Shown: positions 6,879-14,196, counted from the first letter of the stretch. The stretch is 17,831 nt of DNA from LMUY01 sp964246185 (GCA_964246185.1 CAXTPP010000070.1:1-17831), one strand, 5' to 3'. Translations and numbers: made by a program. Notes: generated by a model not told the origin, from the letters alone.

Positions 6879-7910
6879 ATGCCCCACCCGGACACCTGGC
6901 TGAAGGTCCTGCCCGACGGCCTGTACTGCGAGCCCGGCGGCTTCTACATCGACCCGCTGCGCCCGGTGGACCGCGCCGTCATCACCCATGCCCACGCCGA
7001 CCACGCCCGCCCCGGCCACGCCCACGTGCTGGCCAGCCCGGAAACGCTGGCGATCATGCGGGTGCGCATGGGGGCGGCCGGCGCCGGGACGGCGCAGCAG
7101 GAGCAGCCGTACGGCGCCGTGGCCACGGTGGGCGAAGTGCGGCTCTGGCTGCAGCCGGCCGGCCACGTGCTGGGCGCGGCGCAGGTGGCGATGGAGTGGC
7201 GCGGCAGCCGGGCCGTGGTGTCCGGCGACTACAAGCGCGCGGCGGACCCGACCTGCCGCCCGTTCGAGCCGATCCCCTGCGACGTGTTCGTGACGGAGGC
7301 GACGTTCGCGCTGCCGGTGTTCCAGCACCCGCCAGCGGGCGACGAGGTCCGCAAGCTGCTGCAGAGCGTGGCGCTGTTCCCGGAGCGCACCCACGTCGTC
7401 GGCGCCTACGCGCTCGGCAAGTGCCAGCGGGTGATCGCGCTGCTGCGGCAGGCCGGCTGGGACCGGCCGATCTACCTGCACGGGGCGCAGGCGCCGCTCT
7501 GCGCGGCCTACGAGGCGATGGGCGTGCCGCTCGGCGACCTGCGCCCGGCGACGGTGGCGAACAAGGCGGAGCTGGCGGGCGCCATCGTGATCGCGCCCCC
7601 CGGCGCCATCGCCGACCGCTGGGCGCGGCGGCTGGCCGAGCCGGTGGTGTGCCTGGCCTCCGGCTGGATGCGCGTGCGCCAGCGCGCCCGCTCCCGCGGG
7701 GTGGAGCTGCCGCTGGTCATCAGCGACCATGCCGACTGGGCCGAGCTGAACGCCACCGTGGACGAGGTGGGCGCGCCGGAGATCTGGGTGACGCACGGGC
7801 GGGAGGAGGCGCTGATCCACGAGGTCGCCAAGCGCGGCGTGCGCGGGCGGGCGCTGCGGCTGCTGGGGTATGGCGACGAGGAAGAAGAGCCGGCGGCGGA
7901 GGCGGCGTGA
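6879..7910 (+). CDS. Ligase-associated DNA exonuclease (metallo-beta-lactamase fold)
   Basis: 343 residues of the metallo-beta-lactamase/beta-CASP-like DNA exonuclease family found beside ATP-dependent DNA ligase in bacteria. The metal-binding motif THAHADHARPGH is at 36-47 (His37, His39, Asp41, His42). Further family marks are AGHVLGAAQ, VVSGDYKRAADPTC, VTEATFALPVF and ISDHADW. I favour ATG 6879, with AGGTGAGG just upstream, over the in-frame GTG at 6870. The stop overlaps the ligase start (GTGA, 7907-7910), so the two are co-translated. In relatives these genes often sit with an Lhr-type helicase and the PdeM phosphoesterase, and the group is linked to DNA repair; those two are absent here. 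Confidence 0.92.
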   Translation: MPHPDTWLKVLPDGLYCEPGGFYIDPLRPVDRAVITHAHADHARPGHAHVLASPETLAIMRVRMGAAGAGTAQQEQPYGAVATVGEVRLWLQPAGHVLGAAQVAMEWRGSRAVVSGDYKRAADPTCRPFEPIPCDVFVTEATFALPVFQHPPAGDEVRKLLQSVALFPERTHVVGAYALGKCQRVIALLRQAGWDRPIYLHGAQAPLCAAYEAMGVPLGDLRPATVANKAELAGAIVIAPPGAIADRWARRLAEPVVCLASGWMRVRQRARSRGVELPLVISDHADWAELNATVDEVGAPEIWVTHGREEALIHEVAKRGVRGRALRLLGYGDEEEEPAAEAA

Positions 7911-9490
7911 TCGCCTTCGCCGAGCTGCTCGACCGCCTGGTGCTCACCCCCGGCCGCCTGGCCAAGGTCGCCCTGCTGCGCCGCTACTTCGCCACCGAGC
8001 CGGACCCGGACCGCGGCTTCGCCCTGGCGGCGCTCACCGGCGAGCTGGCGTTCCAGGCGGCCAAGCCCATGCTGATCCGCGGCCTCGCCGAAGCGCGCAC
8101 CGACCCGGTGCTGCTCGCCTGGTCGTACGACTTCGTGGGCGACCTCGCGGACACGGTGGCGCTGATGTGGCCCGCCCGCCCCACCAACCAGCCGCCGCCC
8201 CGCATGACGGAGGTGATCCAGGCCCTCATCACGACGCCCAAGGCGGACCTGCCCGCCACCGTCGCCAGCTGGCTGGACGCCTCGGACGCTTCCGGCCGCT
8301 ACGCCCTGCTCAAGCTCATCACCGGCAGCTTGCGCGTCGGCGCGTCCGCCCGGCTGGCCAAGGTCGCGCTGTCCGAACTAGCCGGCGGGCGCGTCGCTCC
8401 AGATGAGATCGAGGAGGTCTGGCACGGCCTCACGCCGCCCTACCTGCCGCTGTTCGCCTGGCTGGAAGGCCACGGCGAGCGTCCCGACCCGGCAGGCGCG
8501 CCCGTGTTCCGCCCCCCCATGCTGGCTCACCCGCTCGAAGCGCCCGACCTCGCCGCGCTGGACCCGGCGGCGTTCCGGGCGGAGTGGAAATGGGACGGCA
8601 TTCGCGCCCAGCTGGTCGGCGTGCCGCGCGGCCGCCGCATCTACTCGCGCGGGGCGGACGACATCTCCCACACGTTTCCCGAGATCGTGGAGGCGATGGA
8701 CTTCCACGCCGTGCTGGACGGCGAGCTGCTGGTGATACGAGACGGCGAGGTCGCGCCGTTCGCCGACCTGCAGCAGCGGCTGAACCGCAAGGCGGTGACT
8801 GGCAAGGCGCTGCAGGACTATCCGGTCCATGTGCGGCTGTACGACCTGCTGTTCGACGGCGCGGAAGATTTGCGCCCCCTGCCGTTCGACGCGCGCCGGG
8901 CGCGGCTGGAGCGATGGTTCGCGCAGGTGCAGCCGGCGCGGATGGACCTCTCGCCGCTGATCCCGTTCGGCTCCGTGGCGGAATTGGCGGCGGTGCGCGA
9001 GGGCGCCCGCGCCGCGTCGATCGAAGGGCTGATGCTGAAGCGGGCCGACAGCGCCTATGTGCCGGGCCGGCCGAAGGGGCAGTGGTGGAAGTGGAAGCGC
9101 GACCCGCTGACCATCGACGCCGTGGTGATGTATGCCCAGCGCGGCCACGGCAAGCGCAGCTCCTACTACTCGGACTACACGTTCGGCCTGTGGCGGGAGG
9201 ATGGCGAGCTGGTCCCGGTCGGCAAGGCCTACAGCGGCTTCACGGACGCAGAGCTGGTCAAGCTGGACCGCTGGATTCGCAACCACACCACCAACCGGTT
9301 CGGCCCGGTGCGCGAGGTGGAGCGCGGGCTGGTGCTGGAGATCGCGTTCGATGCGGCGCAGTTGTCCAACCGGCACAAATCCGGGGTGGCGCTGCGTTTT
9401 CCCCGCGTGGCGCGCATCCGGACCGACAAGCCGGCGGCGGAGGCGGACCAGCTGGCGACGCTGATGCGGCTGGTGGAGAACCCGGCATGA
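7907..9490 (+). CDS. ATP-dependent DNA ligase, ligase-associated DNA repair cluster
   Basis: 527 residues; seals nicks using ATP. Domain order is an N-terminal DNA-binding region (about 1-195), then the adenylation domain with motif I EWKWDGIR (226-233; adenylated Lys228), motif Ia YSRGADD, motif III AVLDGELLV (268-276), motif IV IEGLMLKR (372-379), motif V WWKWKRDP (393-400), and a C-terminal OB domain (about 405-510). This is the bacterial LigB/LigC-like family, separate from the essential NAD-dependent LigA. The GTG start at 7907 has GGAGG about 5 nt upstream and overlaps the exonuclease stop by three bases. The next gene is convergent, so no helicase or phosphoesterase follows. Confidence 0.95.
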   Translation: MIAFAELLDRLVLTPGRLAKVALLRRYFATEPDPDRGFALAALTGELAFQAAKPMLIRGLAEARTDPVLLAWSYDFVGDLADTVALMWPARPTNQPPPRMTEVIQALITTPKADLPATVASWLDASDASGRYALLKLITGSLRVGASARLAKVALSELAGGRVAPDEIEEVWHGLTPPYLPLFAWLEGHGERPDPAGAPVFRPPMLAHPLEAPDLAALDPAAFRAEWKWDGIRAQLVGVPRGRRIYSRGADDISHTFPEIVEAMDFHAVLDGELLVIRDGEVAPFADLQQRLNRKAVTGKALQDYPVHVRLYDLLFDGAEDLRPLPFDARRARLERWFAQVQPARMDLSPLIPFGSVAELAAVREGARAASIEGLMLKRADSAYVPGRPKGQWWKWKRDPLTIDAVVMYAQRGHGKRSSYYSDYTFGLWREDGELVPVGKAYSGFTDAELVKLDRWIRNHTTNRFGPVREVERGLVLEIAFDAAQLSNRHKSGVALRFPRVARIRTDKPAAEADQLATLMRLVENPA

Positions 9491-9511
9491 AAAGCAAGCC
9501 GCCCAGCGTGT

Positions 9512-9543
9512 CCCACGCTTTTCCGTCTCAGGACGCGCGTGGG
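9512..9543. terminator. Candidate bidirectional hairpin between converging ligase and transglycosylase genes
   Basis: CCCACGC (9512-9518) pairs with GCGTGGG (9537-9543) around an 18-nt loop that contains TTTT and the transglycosylase stop codon. Its place between two converging genes suggests a transcription end, but there is no clear U-tract after the stem, so support is modest. Confidence 0.3.
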
Positions 9544-10331
9544 CCTCGCGACGCGAAGTTGACTGGCATGGACCGGTAGGAATCCAGGCTGCGGGACGTG
9601 GCGAACCCGCCGCCGAGGCCTCCTCCTCCCGGCAGCGGCAACACCCGGATGGCCTCGGAGCCTGCGCTGGGCAGCATCACCGCGACCCGGCTTGGCGCGG
9701 CAGGCATGACTGCTGCCGCTTGGATGGGGATGCTGGCCGGGCTGCTGCCATGCGTCACCGCTTGGCTCTCTATGGGAAGCTGCGGCACGCCCCAGGCGGC
9801 CAGCACCTTGCGGGCATAATCCGCGCCGAGGTCGGGCGTGAAGGAGTGGTAGGCAGCGGCGGCGAGTGGCCAGGCATTGGTCTGCGCGAACAGCTTCTGC
9901 AGGAAGCGGGCGGCGTAGGCGGCATTGGCGATCGGGTCGAACGCCTGGTCCAGGTTGGCGAACGCTTCGGCATGATAGAGGATGTTGACCTGGGTGCAGC
10001 CGATGTCCATGGACCGCACGCCCCGTGCCTGGAACGCCTCGGCCGCAGCCACCGCCTCCGCCTTGCTCTCATAGAAATGGCCGATGCCCTCGGCGTTGAT
10101 GGTCCAGGGCCAGGGATAAACCGCGCCGCTCACCGGATCCCGCCGGCCGCTTTCCACCACGCCGATCGCGTCCAGCAACCGGTCCGGCACGTGCGTCACC
10201 TGCTCCGCCTGCAGGATGGCGGCGCGGCACAGAGCGGAAGGCGCAGGGATGCTTGCCGCCGGCATGGGGCGGGCAGAACAGGCGAGAGGGAGCGTCACGA
10301 GCCAGAGGCACGCGATCAAAGGCCGCATCAT
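9528..10331 (-). CDS. Periplasmic lytic transglycosylase (SLT domain)
   Basis: 267 residues. Residues 1-20 are a signal peptide (MMRPLIACLWLVTLPLACSA) with a plausible AxA-like cleavage after CSA. The SLT/lysozyme-like domain spans about 35-185: the catalytic Glu60 is in IGVVESGRR, followed by PWPWTINAEG (73-82), the MDIGCTQVNILYH block (108-120) and AAAYHSF (158-164). It would cleave the peptidoglycan glycan strand to anhydro-muropeptides in the periplasm. The C-terminal tail (about 190-267) is low complexity, rich in Ala/Pro/Gly/Ser, and probably disordered. The start ATG 10331 has AAGGTAGG just upstream. It converges on the ligase gene and diverges from the small RNA. The Cys at 18 is not in a proper lipobox. 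Confidence 0.9.
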   Translation of the reverse strand: MMRPLIACLWLVTLPLACSARPMPAASIPAPSALCRAAILQAEQVTHVPDRLLDAIGVVESGRRDPVSGAVYPWPWTINAEGIGHFYESKAEAVAAAEAFQARGVRSMDIGCTQVNILYHAEAFANLDQAFDPIANAAYAARFLQKLFAQTNAWPLAAAAYHSFTPDLGADYARKVLAAWGVPQLPIESQAVTHGSSPASIPIQAAAVMPAAPSRVAVMLPSAGSEAIRVLPLPGGGGLGGGFATSRSLDSYRSMPVNFASRGPRAS

Positions 10332-10408
10332 GGACCTACCTTATGGCAGCAAAGGTTTCAAAAGCCTTGCCGTAATCGCACCGGAAAATGGTGCACTGCA
10401 AAAAAAGC

Positions 10409-10437
10409 TTGCGGCCAGCATGGGTGAGGCTTACTTC
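10409..10437 (+). promoter_or_regulatory. Candidate sigma70 promoter of the MmgR-like sRNA
   Basis: TTGCGG (10409-10414) and TACTTC (10432-10437) are separated by 17 bases on the plus strand. Initiation about 7 nt later (about 10444) gives an RNA of about 81 nt ending at the terminator, close to the roughly 77 nt of MmgR in Sinorhizobium. The boxes are only partial matches to consensus. Confidence 0.45.
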
Positions 10438-10443
10438 TTGGTC

Positions 10444-10524
10444 GGCAGCGAGGCTCCGGTCTCGCTGTTTCTTGGACGTTTCCTCCCTAAACTTGGCGGT
10501 GCCGCAAGGCGCCGCCTTCTTTTT
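10444..10524 (+). ncRNA. MmgR/suhB (alpha-r8) family trans-acting small RNA
   Basis: Three parts are visible in order on the plus strand. First is a hairpin: CAGCGAG (10446-10452) pairs with CTCGCTG (10461-10467) over an 8-nt loop. Next is an unpaired linker holding TTTCCTCCCT (10479-10488), an anti-Shine-Dalgarno-like sequence. Last is an intrinsic terminator: stem GGCGGTGCC (10495-10503) with GGCGCCGCC (10508-10516), a GCAA tetraloop, and TTCTTTTT (10517-10524). From memory of the family, a conserved single-stranded UUUCCUCCCU between two stem-loops and a length near 77 nt define the alphaproteobacterial MmgR (alpha-r8, Rfam 'suhB') sRNAs, which in Sinorhizobium limit polyhydroxybutyrate storage. 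The 3' half is antisense to the last codons and stop of the N-formylglutamate amidohydrolase gene. The 5' end is estimated. Confidence 0.78.
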
Positions 10525-11440
10525 GCGCGGAGAGTGGAAGGGTGGCGCAGGCTTTGGCCAGCTCGCCCAGCAGCGCGGCCAGCTTGGTGCGCAGCGGTTC
10601 GAACCCGTCCGCCTTCACGAGCGTGCTTTCGTCCATGTACAGGCGGCGCGCCACCTCGATCTGCAAGGCGTGCATCCCCTCCCGGGGCCGGCCATAGTGC
10701 CGGGTGATGTATCCTCCGGCATAGGGATCGTTGCGGCGCACGTCGTAGCCGAACCCGCCCAGCACCCGCTCCACCAAGGCTGTGACGTGCGAGGTGCAGG
10801 CGGTGCCGTGCGCGTCCCCCAGCACGAAATCCGGCCCGTTGAACCGGCCTGGGCCGGCGGGCATCGAGTGGCAGTCCAGCAGCAGGCAGCCGCCAAACTG
10901 CGCCTGCGTGGCGGTGAGCAGCCCGGCAAGCGCGTCGTGGTAAGGCTGCCAGCAGTCCCGCACCCGGTCCTGCGCCTCCGCGAAGCGCAGCTTGCCGCGG
11001 TAGATGGCCTCCCCCGAGGTCACGATGCGCGCGATGGTGCCAAGCCCGGCGCCGACGCGCGGGCTGGTGGTGTTGACCCAGTCCGGCAACGGGTCGGCGA
11101 ACATGGCGGGGTCGAGTTCCCACGCCTCCCGGTTGGGATCGCAATACGCGCGGGGGAACTGCGCGCACAGCAGCGGCGCGCCGTGGCTGGCGGCGGCGGC
11201 GAACAGCTCCTCCACGAAGCTGTCCTCGCTGCGCCGCAGGTCGAGCGGGCCAAGCCGCGCGGCTTGCAGGAAGGCAGGAGCGTAGAAGCGCCCAGAGTGC
11301 GGCGAGGCCACGACCAGCGGCACTGTTTGGCGGGGTGGATGCCGGATGATGTAGGGCAGCGTGTCCAGCGACGGGGCGGGCAGGTCCATTCCCGTATAGA
11401 AGCCTTGCTTCAGCATCCCTGTCATCCCTGCATAGCGCAC
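10487..11440 (-). CDS. N-formylglutamate amidohydrolase
   Basis: Up to 317 residues; hydrolyses N-formyl-L-glutamate to glutamate and formate (histidine degradation via the formiminoglutamate route) or related N-formyl amino acids. Motifs are VVASPHSGRFY (43-53), RAYCDPNREAWELDP (96-110), LLLDCHSMP (186-193, metal-binding) and the FVLGDAHGT block. No other hut genes are in the window, so the pathway role is inferred. The start is uncertain: GTG 11440, ATG 11425, ATG 11416 and ATG 11389 are all in frame, and conserved sequence begins after the last one. It diverges from tRNA-Val; its 3' end overlaps the terminator half of the plus-strand sRNA, so the last 12 or so codons are antisense to that RNA. 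Confidence 0.9.
   Translation of the reverse strand: MRYAGMTGMLKQGFYTGMDLPAPSLDTLPYIIRHPPRQTVPLVVASPHSGRFYAPAFLQAARLGPLDLRRSEDSFVEELFAAAASHGAPLLCAQFPRAYCDPNREAWELDPAMFADPLPDWVNTTSPRVGAGLGTIARIVTSGEAIYRGKLRFAEAQDRVRDCWQPYHDALAGLLTATQAQFGGCLLLDCHSMPAGPGRFNGPDFVLGDAHGTACTSHVTALVERVLGGFGYDVRRNDPYAGGYITRHYGRPREGMHALQIEVARRLYMDESTLVKADGFEPLRTKLAALLGELAKACATLPLSAQKEGGALRHRQV
10495..10524 (+). terminator. Intrinsic terminator of the MmgR-like sRNA
   Basis: A nine-pair stem (one G.U at 10500/10511) is closed by a GNRA-type GCAA loop and followed by TTCTTTTT. It lies inside the 3' coding end of the opposite-strand amidohydrolase gene. No plus-strand protein gene precedes it, which is what pointed to an RNA gene here. 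Confidence 0.85.
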
Positions 11441-11454
11441 CCGCCTTCAAAGCC

Positions 11455-11469
11455 CGCGCATTATGCGCG
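11455..11469. promoter_or_regulatory. Palindrome overlapping a possible -10 of the amidohydrolase gene
   Basis: CGCGCAT (11455-11461) and ATGCGCG (11463-11469) are perfect inverted arms around a single T. On the minus strand the centre reads CATAAT, five of six matches to a -10 box, but no good -35 is found at the right distance. It may be an operator; this is a weak call. Confidence 0.3.
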
Positions 11470-11501
11470 CCCTCAGACAATAAGCGCATGAATGGCTCAG
11501 C

Positions 11502-11530
11502 TTGCGTGCTGCCTGGGGGCAGGGTATTTA
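11502..11530 (+). promoter_or_regulatory. Candidate promoter of tRNA-Val (and aspS)
   Basis: TTGCGT (11502-11507) and TATTTA (11525-11530) are separated by 17 bases, ending 7 bases before the tRNA 5' end. This places the start of transcription right at the mature tRNA, giving a very short leader. Confidence 0.45.
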
Positions 11531-11537
11531 GCAAGCG

Positions 11538-11612
11538 GGGCGCGTAGCTCAGCGGTAGAGCACTGCCTTGACATGGCAGTGGCCACAGGTTCAATCCCTG
11601 TCGCGCCCACCA
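11538..11612 (+). tRNA. tRNA-Val (anticodon GAC)
   Basis: All arms fold: acceptor GGGCGCG (11538-11544) with CGCGCCC (11602-11608); D stem GCTC/GAGC; anticodon stem CTGCC (11563-11567) with GGCAG (11575-11579) and loop TTGACAT giving anticodon GAC (11570-11572); a 5-nt variable loop; T stem ACAGG (11585-11589) with CCTGT (11597-11601) and loop TTCAATC. The discriminator is A, and CCA is encoded (11610-11612). It reads GUC/GUU valine codons. It lies 45 bases upstream of aspS with no terminator between, so one transcript is likely. Confidence 0.97.
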
Positions 11613-11657
11613 CTCCCCGCCCATTCTTCAACAACTGGCGCTGCCGAGACCCGCGCC

Positions 11658-13445
11658 ATGCACGCCTACCGCACCCATACCTGTGACCAGCTGCGCGCCA
11701 GCGACGCGGGCGAAACCGTCCGCCTGTCCGGCTGGGTGCACAGCAAGCGTGACCATGGCGGGCTGCTGTTCATCGACCTGCGGGACCATTACGGGCTGAC
11801 CCAGGTGGTGTTCCCCGCCGGGTCCGCGGCCTTCGCCGAGGCGGACGCGCTGCGGGTGGAAAGCGTCGTCACCGTCACGGGCGCCGTCCTGCGGCGGGAG
11901 GGCGCCACGGTGAACCCCCGGCTGCCCACGGGCGAGGTGGAGGTGCGGGCTGAGGCGCTTGCGCTGCAATCGGCTGCCGCCGTGCTGCCGTTCCCCGTGG
12001 CGGGCGAGGCGGCCACGTCGGAGGAGCTGCGGCTGCGCTACCGCTACCTGGACCTGCGCCGGGACAAGATCCACCGCAACATGCTGCTGCGCGCGGGCGT
12101 CATCGCCTCGCTGCGCCGCCGCATGATCGAGGCCGGGTTCACCGAGTTCCAGACGCCGATCCTGACGGCCAGCTCGCCGGAGGGCGCGCGGGACTTCCTG
12201 GTGCCGTCCCGCGTGCATCCCGGGCAGTTCTACGCGCTGCCGCAGGCGCCGCAGCAGTTCAAGCAGTTGGCGATGGTGGCCGGGTTCGACCGCTACTTCC
12301 AGATCGCGCCCTGCTTCCGGGACGAGGCGGGCCGCGCGGACCGCTCGCCCGGCGAGTTCTACCAGCTCGACTTCGAGATGAGCTTCGTGACGCAGGAAGA
12401 CGTGTTCATGACGCTGGAGCCGATCATGGCCGGCGTGTTCGCCGAGTTCGGCGGCGGGCGGCAAGTGACGGAAGGGGCGTTCCCGCGCATCCCGTACGAC
12501 ACGGCGCTGCTGCAGTACGGCTCGGACAAGCCCGACCTGCGCAACCCGCTGCTCATCACGGACGTGACGGAGCACTTCGCCGGGTCGGGCTTCGGCCTGT
12601 TCGCCCGCATCGCGGCCTCCGGCGGGGTGGTGCGCGCCATCCCCGCGCCCGGCGCGGCGCCCAAGCCGCGCGGCTTCTTCGACAAGCTGAACGAGTGGGC
12701 GCGCGAGCAGGGCGCGGGAGGCCTGGGCTACATCCAGTTCGAGGCGGAGGGCGGCCGCGGCCCGATCGCCAAGAACCTGGAGCCGGCCCGGGCGGAGGCG
12801 ATCCGCGCCGCCTGCGGCCTGCGGCCCGGCGATGCCGTGTTCTTCGCCGCCGGCCCCCGCGACGAGGCGGCCAAGTTCAGCGGCGCGGTGCGCACCCGCA
12901 TCGGCCAGGAGCTGGGCCTGATAGAGCAGGACACGTTCCGCCTGTGCTGGATCACCGACTTCCCGATGTACGAGCGGGTGGAGGAGACGGGGCTGATCGA
13001 CTTCAGCCACAACCCGTTCTCCATGCCGCAGGGCGGGCTGGAGGCGCTGGACACCCAGGACCCGCTGACCATCAAGGCCTACCAGTATGACATCGTGTGC
13101 AACGGGGTGGAGCTGAGTTCGGGCGCGATCCGCAACCATCGCCCCGACATCATGATCCGCGCCTTCGCCATCGCCGGTTACGACGAGGCGGAGGTGGAGG
13201 CGCGCTTCGGCGGCATGCTGAGCGCGTTCCGCTACGGCGCGCCGCCGCATGGCGGGTCGGCTCCCGGCATCGACCGGATCGTGATGCTGCTGGCGGACGA
13301 GCCGAACATCCGCGAGGTGATCCTGTTCCCGCTCAACCAGCAGGGGCAGGACTTGATGATGGGCGCGCCCGCCCCGGTGCCGCCGGCACGGTTGAAGGAG
13401 CTGTCGCTGAAGGTGGAGCTGCCCCCGGCCAAGCCGAAGCCGTGA
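11658..13445 (+). CDS. aspS: Aspartyl-tRNA synthetase
   Basis: 595 residues, the usual length of bacterial class II AspRS. The N-terminal OB anticodon-binding domain (about 1-105) has VRLSGWVHSKRDHGGLLFIDLRD at 21-43. The catalytic domain includes the aspartate/ATP pocket sequence ASSPEGARDFLVPSR (171-185), ALPQAPQQFKQL (193-204), motif 2 around CFRDEAGRADRSPGEFYQLDFEM (219-241), a GAD insertion domain in the middle, and motif 3 GGSAPGIDRIVMLLAD near the C-terminus. LPQAPQ in place of LPQSPQ is common in alphaproteobacterial forms. The ATG at 11658 is chosen by homology of the N-terminus; the SD is weak. In many alphaproteobacteria AspRS is non-discriminating and also charges tRNA-Asn; nothing here settles that. 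Confidence 0.97.
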   Translation: MHAYRTHTCDQLRASDAGETVRLSGWVHSKRDHGGLLFIDLRDHYGLTQVVFPAGSAAFAEADALRVESVVTVTGAVLRREGATVNPRLPTGEVEVRAEALALQSAAAVLPFPVAGEAATSEELRLRYRYLDLRRDKIHRNMLLRAGVIASLRRRMIEAGFTEFQTPILTASSPEGARDFLVPSRVHPGQFYALPQAPQQFKQLAMVAGFDRYFQIAPCFRDEAGRADRSPGEFYQLDFEMSFVTQEDVFMTLEPIMAGVFAEFGGGRQVTEGAFPRIPYDTALLQYGSDKPDLRNPLLITDVTEHFAGSGFGLFARIAASGGVVRAIPAPGAAPKPRGFFDKLNEWAREQGAGGLGYIQFEAEGGRGPIAKNLEPARAEAIRAACGLRPGDAVFFAAGPRDEAAKFSGAVRTRIGQELGLIEQDTFRLCWITDFPMYERVEETGLIDFSHNPFSMPQGGLEALDTQDPLTIKAYQYDIVCNGVELSSGAIRNHRPDIMIRAFAIAGYDEAEVEARFGGMLSAFRYGAPPHGGSAPGIDRIVMLLADEPNIREVILFPLNQQGQDLMMGAPAPVPPARLKELSLKVELPPAKPKP

Positions 13446-13746
13446 CCAATCGTGCCTCGGTTTGCAAGGCTGTGCTCCCCTGCGTGGCCATTCCCATTGC
13501 CTGAACGAGCCGCAACCGGAACCTTGAGGCCACTCCGCCCAGGCATGACAAGGAATGGGTCAGCAAAGGAAGCTGCCGATGTACCTATTGTCCCGATTTG
13601 GAAGTTCGCCGTACTTGGGGCTGGCTCGGAGTGAACTTCCAAATCGATCAGGACACGAGCAAGCCTTTGTTTCGAGTGTGGCTTATGGTTCTGAAGTTCG
13701 CTTTCGGAGGCGGCGTCATACTCGGGCGAACTTCAGAACCACCACA
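13446..13746. other. Convergent intergenic gap after aspS, with two related long hairpins
   Basis: The gap lies between the stops of aspS (+) and the XRE regulator (-). The first about 140 bases (13446-13588) show no gene or clear terminator. The remainder holds the two hairpins listed separately (13589-13655, 13675-13748). Plus-strand open frames here lack an SD and protein-like character. Confidence 0.6.
13589..13655. repeat. Long hairpin 1 of a related pair
   Basis: CGATTTGGAAGTTC (13594-13607) is perfectly complementary to GAACTTCCAAATCG (13633-13646) around a 25-nt loop. Outside a 4-nt bulge (ATCA, 13647-13650), TGTCC (13589-13593) pairs with GGACA (13651-13655). There is no U-tract on either strand. 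The core GAAGTTCGC...CTCGG..GAACTTC is shared with hairpin 2. Confidence 0.85.
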
Positions 13747-13748
13747 CT
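13675..13748. repeat. Long hairpin 2 of a related pair, overlapping the XRE stop codon
   Basis: TGGTTCTGAAGTTCGC (13686-13701) is perfectly complementary to GCGAACTTCAGAACCA (13726-13741). Outside a 4-nt bulge (CTTA, 13682-13685), AGTGTGG (13675-13681) pairs with CCACACT (13742-13748). The outermost arm runs into the XRE stop codon (13747-13749). Compared with hairpin 1 the core is kept while the outer arms differ yet still pair. Confidence 0.87.
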
Positions 13749-14196
13749 AGTCGTCCGTCGGCCCCATCGACTTCATCAAGTCGTACATGCGCTTGCGCAC
13801 GTTAGGGTCGGTGATGCGGTAGTAGGCGCGCACCAGTTCCAGCGTCTCGCGCTTGCTGATCGCGTCCTCCGCGCCGCCGAAACCTTCCTGTTGCTCGGCG
13901 AAGCCGGCGACGGACCGCGCCGGCTGCGGGGCGCCGGGCGCGACGCCTGAAACGGCGTCGGACATGTTGTCGTAGAAAAAGCTGATCGGCACGTCCAGGA
14001 TACGCGACAGGTCAAACAACCGGGAAGCGCCGACGCGGTTGATGCCCCGCTCATATTTCTGGACCTGCTGAAACGTCAGCCCGAGCGCATCGCCCAAACG
14101 TTCCTGGGACATGCCCAACAGGGTGCGGCGGAGGCGGATGCGGGCGCCGACATGCACGTCCACTGGGCTGGGGCGGCTCTCAATCTGCTCAGCCAT
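13747..14196 (-). CDS. XRE-family helix-turn-helix transcriptional regulator
   Basis: 149 residues. The HTH_3 domain spans about 18-74: ARIRLRRTLLGMSQERLGDALGLTFQQVQKYERGINRVGASRLFDLSRILDVPISFFY. The C-terminal part (about 110-149, RETLELVRAYYRITDPNVRKRMYDLMKSM) is helical and may dimerise or bind a ligand. This form is widespread in alphaproteobacteria, commonly next to lnt and ahead of metK. Here lnt is upstream on the same strand but metK does not follow. It has its own promoter at 14260-14288, with an inverted repeat flanking the -10 that suggests autoregulation. The start ATG 14196 has GGAG about 11 nt upstream. Confidence 0.92.
   Translation of the reverse strand: MAEQIESRPSPVDVHVGARIRLRRTLLGMSQERLGDALGLTFQQVQKYERGINRVGASRLFDLSRILDVPISFFYDNMSDAVSGVAPGAPQPARSVAGFAEQQEGFGGAEDAISKRETLELVRAYYRITDPNVRKRMYDLMKSMGPTDD

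Noticed and set aside
6875..9490. An 871-codon open frame covering both the exonuclease and ligase genes
   Set aside because: Only its second part (from GTG 7907) is the ligase; the first 344 codons are an Arg/Gly/Ala-rich shadow of the exonuclease frame.
9487..9579. A 30-codon frame overlapping the ligase stop (ATGA)
   Set aside because: It is too short, has no family resemblance, and overlaps the 3' end of the convergent transglycosylase gene. It does not resemble the start of an Lhr helicase.
10270..10331. Lipoprotein signal for the transglycosylase (Cys at residue 18)
   Set aside because: The three residues before Cys are Pro-Leu-Ala; Pro at -3 does not fit a lipobox, while an ordinary signal-peptidase site follows.
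10340..10486. A minus-strand open frame reading ...TSKKQRDRSLAADQEV..., with GGAGG just upstream
   Set aside because: It has no start codon at a usable distance from the SD-like sequence; the GGAGG is the complement of the sRNA's CCTCCC core and the Lys-rich part is the complement of the terminator T-runs.
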